Assembly: GCA_017556805.1 (NCBI GenBank)
Contig: JAFYMC010000035.1
Span: 62,001-126,000, forward strand
Source: Lachnospiraceae bacterium
Lineage (GTDB): Bacteria > Bacillota > Clostridia > Lachnospirales > Lachnospiraceae
Direction: 5' to 3'
DNA: 64,000 bases
The notes beneath the pieces are model-generated. The model saw only the letters and a list, made by a program, of their open reading frames with translations, was not told the DNA's origin and made no database searches. Positions 59,295 to 64,000 of the stretch are shown here, one piece after another. How positions within the stretch are numbered: position 1 is the stretch's first letter; each line of letters opens with the position of its first letter. A program made the position numbers and the translations under genes.

Positions 59295-60143
59295 TTATTG
59301 CCAATCCTTCCACCATTCCATCTCTTCATACCAATTCGTCTTTATCAAGCCCACATAAATATCATCATTGTATCGGTACAAATCGTCCTGTAAATAAAAT
59401 TCATAGGGAATCTCTACAATATAGCATCTTCTTTTTGTATCTACTTGATAAGAAAGCTTTTGCATATCACCCTCGTTCACATAGGTAGCCGGACAATAAT
59501 CCTCCAAGTTGTCCTCATATAAAAAAATCTCTACTTGAATGAAGTCGAATTTCACACCTTCCCCTGGTACGTTAGATCCGAAATTATCTATCGTAAAATG
59601 CAAGTAATCATTCATCAAGCCGTAATAATTATCTTGTTCATTTCTGGCATGTACATGCAAATAGTCTTCCTTACCGATTATTTTTATCACGACATCCTTT
59701 ACAATCGGATTGTTTTTCAAATCAATTTTTTTGATTTCATATGCTCTGGTTTCGTTGTTCTTCTTAAATTTATTTGTACCAACCTGTTCCTCGTAATAAT
59801 TGGATAGTCCGTCTCCGTCAAAATCGTATTTGTCTATGATATTGTTAAACGCAAATAAATTTATATTGTAAACAATGATTGCTGTCAGTATAATCACTAC
59901 AACGTTGCGCCCAAATTTAAAATCGGTCTCAGGTACTCTTTTTATCGCAAAAGAAACGATTACTGCAAATACAATATACCAAAAGATTCTGACGATTACA
60001 ATAAAACCATAGGGAATAAAACCACCACCGCTACCACTTTCTCCGAAATACTCCAAATTAAAAAGAATAATACACTGGCATGCAATGATGGTAACGATTG
60101 CGGAAACAATATTGACGATTCTATTCAGCCGTTTGCTATTCAT
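59295..60143 (-). CDS. Membrane protein with thrombospondin type 3-like calcium-binding motif
   Basis: The 282-residue protein has three or four N-terminal membrane segments (to about residue 105). An outer domain then begins with DFDGDGLSNYYEEQVGTN, a TSP3-type calcium loop. The remaining ~150 residues look beta-rich (VVIKIIGKEDYLHVHA, CYIVEIPYEFYL). ATG 60143 is nine bases after GGGAG. Function unknown; the calcium loop suggests an outer-face domain. Confidence 0.75.
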   Translation of the reverse strand: MNSKRLNRIVNIVSAIVTIIACQCIILFNLEYFGESGSGGGFIPYGFIVIVRIFWYIVFAVIVSFAIKRVPETDFKFGRNVVVIILTAIIVYNINLFAFNNIIDKYDFDGDGLSNYYEEQVGTNKFKKNNETRAYEIKKIDLKNNPIVKDVVIKIIGKEDYLHVHARNEQDNYYGLMNDYLHFTIDNFGSNVPGEGVKFDFIQVEIFLYEDNLEDYCPATYVNEGDMQKLSYQVDTKRRCYIVEIPYEFYLQDDLYRYNDDIYVGLIKTNWYEEMEWWKDWQ

Positions 60144-60191
60144 ATGTGTCATCTCCCTACCATACTTTTTTATGTACAAAACAGATTATAC

Positions 60192-60229
60192 CACAAAAAA
60201 CTGCCGCATGCAAAAACACACGGCAGTTT
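60192..60229 (-). terminator. Terminator of the aminotransferase gene
   Basis: AAACTGCCG (60198-60206) pairs perfectly with CGGCAGTTT (60221-60229), and the minus strand continues with TTTTGTGG. Confidence 0.87.
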
Positions 60230-60247
60230 GAAATTCTCAATCTGAAA

Positions 60248-61447
60248 TCACTGTAAATCCTTAATGAACTGCTCGATTCGATCCAAGCCCTTCTTAATCT
60301 GCTCCATGGAAATTGCATAGGACAGACGGATGTGATCGTCAAAACCGAAGTCTGCACACGGAATTACCGCGGTCATGTAGTCCTCGATAAGAATCTTTGC
60401 CAGCTTGCTGACATCCGCAATCTTCTCGCCCTTATAGGACTTCTCTAAAAGCTTGCTGACATCGATAAATACATAGAATGCGCCAAGCGGCTTTAAGGCA
60501 TCTACGAGATCCATCTTTGCCACACGCTCATACATATAAATACGACGCTTATCAAACTCCTTGTTCATCTCCTGTACCGTATCCTGCGGTCCTAAAAGCG
60601 CCTCTACGGTTGCTTTCTGTGCAATGGAGTTCGGATTGGAAGTCTGATGGCTCTGTACACTGCCCATGAGCTTTGCAATCTCAGCGGAGGAACCGGTGTA
60701 TCCGATTCTCCAACCGGTCATAGCGTAACTCTTTGCCACACCGCTACAGGTAATGGTTCTCTTATAAATCTCCTCGTTTAAGGAAGCAATGCTGACAGCC
60801 TCGTTTCCTTCGTAAATGAGGTTTTCGTACATTTCGTCGGCTACACAGTAGATGTCCTTCTCTACGATAACCTTAGCCAATGCCTCAAGCTCCTCGCGGG
60901 TATAAATCATACCGGTCGGGTTGTTCGGGGTGTTTAAAACCACTGCCTTGGTCTTCTCGGTGCATGCCGCAGCCAACTGTTCTGCGGTCATCTTGTAGCC
61001 CTGCTCCTTACCGCAACGAACGATTACCGGTACGCCGTCCTCCAGACGAACGATTTCCGGATAACTTAACCAGAACGGTGCCGGGATAATAACTTCATCC
61101 CCCGGATTTAAAATTGCGGAAAAAATATTGGTTAAAGAATGCTTTCCTCCGTTACTAACTACAATCTGATTCGGCTCGTAATGAAGCTTATTAAAAGTCT
61201 CGAACTTCTTGCAGATGGCCTGCTTTAACTCCACCGTACCTGCAGCCGGGGTATACTTGGTAAAACCGGCACGAATCGCATGAATTGCGGCATCGCAGAT
61301 ATTGTCCGGGGTATTGAAATCCGGCTCGCCTGCGCCAAAGCCTACAACATCAAGACCCTTTGCCTTTAATTCATTTGCCTTTGCGGTAATTGCAAGTGTG
61401 GAAGAAGGCTTTACAGCCTGCGCCTTTTTCGATAACGTGAGTGCCAT
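60248..61447 (-). CDS. PLP-dependent aminotransferase, aspartate aminotransferase (class I, subgroup I-gamma) type
   Basis: The 399-residue enzyme has the PLP lysine in SGVAKSYAMTGWRIGY and other class I signs: GFGAGEPDFNTPD, SNGGKHSLTN, PAPFWLSYPE, LNTPNNPTG, and the late FGFDDHIRLSYA. It should transfer amino groups between aspartate or similar acids and 2-oxoglutarate. GGAGA precedes ATG 61447. It stands between its own promoter region and terminator. Confidence 0.94.
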   Translation of the reverse strand: MALTLSKKAQAVKPSSTLAITAKANELKAKGLDVVGFGAGEPDFNTPDNICDAAIHAIRAGFTKYTPAAGTVELKQAICKKFETFNKLHYEPNQIVVSNGGKHSLTNIFSAILNPGDEVIIPAPFWLSYPEIVRLEDGVPVIVRCGKEQGYKMTAEQLAAACTEKTKAVVLNTPNNPTGMIYTREELEALAKVIVEKDIYCVADEMYENLIYEGNEAVSIASLNEEIYKRTITCSGVAKSYAMTGWRIGYTGSSAEIAKLMGSVQSHQTSNPNSIAQKATVEALLGPQDTVQEMNKEFDKRRIYMYERVAKMDLVDALKPLGAFYVFIDVSKLLEKSYKGEKIADVSKLAKILIEDYMTAVIPCADFGFDDHIRLSYAISMEQIKKGLDRIEQFIKDLQ

Positions 61448-61486
61448 ATCTTATCTCTCCTTCAAAGTACTGTGCAGAAATGTATC

Positions 61487-61498
61487 ATTGTATACAAT
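61487..61498. promoter_or_regulatory. ATTGTATACAAT palindrome upstream of the aminotransferase
   Basis: This perfect 12-bp palindrome lies 40 bases before the start codon. Its core TTGTATACAA is identical to the site next to the ddh promoter. On the minus strand it overlaps the likely -10 to start region. Confidence 0.5.
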
Positions 61499-61561
61499 CC
61501 TACAACGTATTCTTATGTATTGTAATATAAGACATTGGAAAATGCAAGCATTTTTTCTAAA

Positions 61562-61598
61562 AAAAGAGAAAAAAAGAGGGACCGATTTCTCGATCCCT
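61562..61598 (-). terminator. Terminator of rny
   Basis: On the minus strand AGGGATCGA pairs with TCGGTCCCT around a 4-base loop (61577-61598), followed by CTTTTTTTCTC. Confidence 0.88.
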
Positions 61599-61608
61599 TT
61601 TTCTTTCA

Positions 61609-63168
61609 TTACTTCGCGTAATCCGTAGCCTTTGTCTCACGAACCACGTTAATCTTAATCTGTCCCGGATATTCCAGTTCAGACTCGATCTTTTTCGATA
61701 AGTCACGAGCGAGTAATACTAAATCGTCATCGGATACCTGCTCCGGTACTACCATGACACGTACTTCTCGACCTGCCTGAATTGCAAAGGACTTATCTAC
61801 CCCCTTAAAGCTGTTGGCAATATCTTCTAACTGTTTCAATCTGTTGGTGTACGCTTCTAACGTCTCACGTCTTGCGCCCGGACGGGCTGCGGAAATCGTA
61901 TCGGCTGCCTGTACGATACATGCAACCAAAGTCTGCGGCTCTACATCACCGTGGTGAGATTCAACCGCATTGATAACATTTGCGGACTCCTTGTACTTCC
62001 GGCATAAGTCAACACCGATCTGTACATGAGTACCTTCCATTTCATGGTCAACGGACTTACCGATATCATGCAATAAACCTGCACGCTTCGCAAGTCGGGT
62101 ATCAACACCGATTTCGCCGGCAATGAGACCGGATAAAATCGCAACTTCAATGGAGTGCTTTAATGCATTCTGACCGTAGCTTGTACGGAACTTCATACGA
62201 CCAAGGAGTTTAATCAACTCCGGATGGATGCCGTGTACGCCTACCTCTAAAGCGGCGGATTCACCTTCTTCGCGAATCATGGTATCCACTTCCTTCTGCG
62301 CCTTCTCTACCATCTCCTCGATTCTAGCCGGATGAATACGGCCGTCAATAATGAGCTTTTCAAGCGCAATTCTTGCAACCTCTCTCCGAATCGGATCGAA
62401 CCCGGACAGCACTACTGCCTCCGGAGTATCGTCAATGATAAGTTCCACGCCTGTTAAGGTTTCCAATGTACGGATGTTACGGCCTTCACGACCGATAATA
62501 CGTCCCTTCATTTCGTCGTTCGGTAACGGAACAACGGAAATGGTAGATTCTGCCACATGGTCAGCCGCACACTTCTGAATCGCGGTTACGACGTATTCCT
62601 TCGCCTTCTTGTCCGCTTCTTCCTTTGCACGGGATTCCATTTCCTTAATCATAAGGGCAGTCTCATGCTTTACATCTTCCTCAACAGATTTAATAAGATA
62701 TTCCTTTGCTTGTTCGGAGGTTAAACCGGAAATCTTTTCAAGCTCCTGGAGTTGCTTCTGGTGGAACTCTTCCATTTCGGCCTTGAGTTTGTCCATTTCA
62801 GCTTCCTTGAGGCTTAACTTACTTTCCTTCTTTTCCAATGCGGTAGCCTTCTTATCGATGGCTTCTTCCTTCGACAAGACACGCTGCTCATAGCGATGTA
62901 AATCGGCGCGCTGCTCCTTTGCTTCTTTCTCAAGTTCGTTCTGCGTCTTCAACTTCTCTTCCTTGATCTCGAGCATTGCTTCCTTTTTCATCGCTTCTGC
63001 TGCCTTTAATGCATCATTCTTTATGTCTCTTGCCATGCTCTCTGCCGAACCGATTTTGGCTTCCACAATCTTCTTGCGGTAAGCAATTGCCAAAAACCAG
63101 CAAATCACACCGGCTAACACAGCAGCACCTGCACATGCAATAATAAGTACGATGATATCTACTTGCAC
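61609..63168 (-). CDS. rny: Ribonuclease Y
   Basis: The 519-residue membrane-bound endonuclease starts mRNA decay in Firmicutes. It has an N-terminal membrane helix (about 4-27), a long coiled coil (about 30-205), a KH domain ([15 protein letters not shown]) and an HD domain ([13 protein letters not shown]). The start is GTG 63168: GGAGGT lies six bases ahead of it, and the longer in-frame TTG would be upstream of that site. Confidence 0.97.
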   Translation of the reverse strand: MQVDIIVLIIACAGAAVLAGVICWFLAIAYRKKIVEAKIGSAESMARDIKNDALKAAEAMKKEAMLEIKEEKLKTQNELEKEAKEQRADLHRYEQRVLSKEEAIDKKATALEKKESKLSLKEAEMDKLKAEMEEFHQKQLQELEKISGLTSEQAKEYLIKSVEEDVKHETALMIKEMESRAKEEADKKAKEYVVTAIQKCAADHVAESTISVVPLPNDEMKGRIIGREGRNIRTLETLTGVELIIDDTPEAVVLSGFDPIRREVARIALEKLIIDGRIHPARIEEMVEKAQKEVDTMIREEGESAALEVGVHGIHPELIKLLGRMKFRTSYGQNALKHSIEVAILSGLIAGEIGVDTRLAKRAGLLHDIGKSVDHEMEGTHVQIGVDLCRKYKESANVINAVESHHGDVEPQTLVACIVQAADTISAARPGARRETLEAYTNRLKQLEDIANSFKGVDKSFAIQAGREVRVMVVPEQVSDDDLVLLARDLSKKIESELEYPGQIKINVVRETKATDYAK

Positions 63169-63217
63169 GGAAACACCTCCTTTATTCAATTTTCATTGTA
63201 CAAAATACAACATAATA

Positions 63218-63246
63218 ATTTTATACTTTTTTAAACTTTATGTCAA
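63218..63246 (-). promoter_or_regulatory. Promoter of rny
   Basis: On the minus strand TTGACA (63241-63246) and TAAAAT (63218-63223) are 17 bp apart in an AT-rich region between miaB and rny. Confidence 0.75.
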
Positions 63247-63297
63247 GTGCTACATGAATTGTTTTTAATTTTTCAAATAATATTTTCAACTCCGAAA

Positions 63298-64000
63298 TTA
63301 TTCTGCCAGCTTTCCCATGTAGTAGAAGCCTTTACACTCTTCCAGTTTCACCTTCACAAGCTTACCGATTAACATCTCATCTCCCGGGAAATGCACCAAA
63401 AGATTGTTGGAAAGGCGGCCCGTCAAAAGACCGGCATCCTGCTCATTCCGCTCTTCTACCAGCACCTCCGCTACTTCACCGGTATGACGGGCGGTAAGCT
63501 TTGCGGACTGCTCCGACACCAGGGCAAGCAATCGGTTAAACCGCTCCTTTGCTACCTCGTCAGACACCTGATTCTCCATGGCAGCCGCCGGCGTGCCGGT
63601 GCGCTTGGAATACAGGAAGGTATAAGCAGAGTCAAAGCCTGCTTTTGCCACCACATCCAAAGTATCACAAAAATCCTCTTCCGTCTCTCCCGGAAATCCC
63701 ACAATAATATCCGTGGTCAAAGAAATCTCCGGCATAGCGGTCTTGATTTTGTCTACCAAGGCAAGATAATCGTCCTTTGTGTACTTGCGGTTCATCCGGC
63801 GCAAAATCTCCGTGCTGCCGGACTGCATCGGCAAATGCAGATGACGGCAAATCTTCTTGGAATCCTTCATGACTTCGATTAATTCATCGGACAAATCCTT
63901 CGGATGGGAGGTCATAAAGCGAATGCGCCTGATTCCATCCACCTTCTCCACCTCACGAAGAAGCTCGGCAAAGTTCATCGGGTTCTCCAAAGTCTTCCCG
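63298..64000 (-). CDS. miaB: tRNA-2-methylthio-N6-dimethylallyladenosine synthase MiaB, C-terminal part (partial)
   Basis: The frame is open to the window edge, so the N-terminal part with the cluster cysteines is not visible. Seen are the later half of the radical SAM domain (RRIRFMTSHPKDLSDELI, HLPMQSGSTEILRRMNRKY, TDIIVGFPGETEEDF) and the TRAM domain (TGRLSNNLLVHFPGD). These fit MiaB, which adds a methylthio group to A37 of tRNA. The sister enzyme MtaB is less likely given AYTFLYSKRTGTPAA. Confidence 0.92.
   Translation of the reverse strand, partial: GKTLENPMNFAELLREVEKVDGIRRIRFMTSHPKDLSDELIEVMKDSKKICRHLHLPMQSGSTEILRRMNRKYTKDDYLALVDKIKTAMPEISLTTDIIVGFPGETEEDFCDTLDVVAKAGFDSAYTFLYSKRTGTPAAAMENQVSDEVAKERFNRLLALVSEQSAKLTARHTGEVAEVLVEERNEQDAGLLTGRLSNNLLVHFPGDEMLIGKLVKVKLEECKGFYYMGKLAE

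Noticed and set aside
1-64000. tRNA, rRNA, CRISPR array, prophage or conjugation modules
   Set aside because: Reading both strands I found no cloverleaf-like or rRNA segment, no spaced direct repeats and no phage or conjugation genes; a program search could still find a short RNA I missed.

Overview
The window looks like ordinary chromosome of an anaerobic Gram-positive of the class Clostridia, most likely Lachnospiraceae. This is an inference from gene content and order: sepF-ylmH-divIVA, a divergent lexA / LysM (YneA-like) pair, a nadD-yqeK fusion, the rplU-prp-rpmA-obg order, a radical SAM pair (TIGR03960/TIGR03936 type) beside an RNase E/G, scpA-scpB, D-Ala-D-Ala carboxypeptidases, DAP dehydrogenase and RNase Y. 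Strong GGAGG ribosome sites and sigma-A-type promoters with 17-bp spacers fit. I saw no rRNA, tRNA, CRISPR array, insertion sequence or prophage module.

Layout. 1-5423 (+): cell division and envelope cluster (adaptor-like fragment, YggS, SepF, YlmH, DivIVA, AroB, LspA, RluD-type synthase). 5496-7250 (+): an AAA/DUF4143 ATPase and an orphan BlaI-type repressor. 7298-8353 (-): a XerS-like tyrosine recombinase with two inverted repeats directly upstream. 8551-12772 (-): two exported wall enzymes. 12972-14951: TtcA-like enzyme, then the SOS pair with five LexA-box-like sites between the genes. 15063-21623 (-): accessory block of small membrane proteins with paralogous ectodomains, a P-loop protein, a candidate structured RNA, a GGDEF protein, a PstS-like protein and a 46-residue membrane protein. 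21881-33128 (-): conserved ribosome / RNA block (rsfS, nadD-yqeK, yhbY, obg, rpmA, prp, rplU, RNase E/G, two radical SAM proteins) with local inserts, including ddh and a GNAT remnant. 33309-39297: zinc-ribbon protein, SWIM/SNF2 ATPase and SulP transporter. 39322-45768 (-): two carboxypeptidases around scpA-scpB and a phosphoesterase, then a pyrimidine nucleoside phosphorylase. 46004-49360: DAHP synthase, a catalytically degenerate XerD, a Nudix hydrolase and ProC. 49422-58138 (-): a 907-residue TPR-containing membrane protein, a very large BlaR1/M56 fusion and its BlaI. 58342-64000: two membrane proteins, an aspartate-type aminotransferase, RNase Y and the end of MiaB.

The most interesting signals: (1) a complete single-recombinase (XerS-like) gene with an 18-bp-arm inverted repeat just upstream, the arrangement known for Streptococcus xerS/difSL, while the second Xer gene in the window has lost five of six catalytic residues; (2) a ~140-nt RNA candidate with its own promoter, nested long-range stems and a terminal U-run; (3) a 1823-residue BlaR1-type sensor whose outer part carries EF-hand/LRR-like, RCC1-like, Asp-box and DUF6273-like segments in place of a beta-lactam-binding domain; (4) families of small membrane proteins that occur repeatedly between conserved housekeeping genes.
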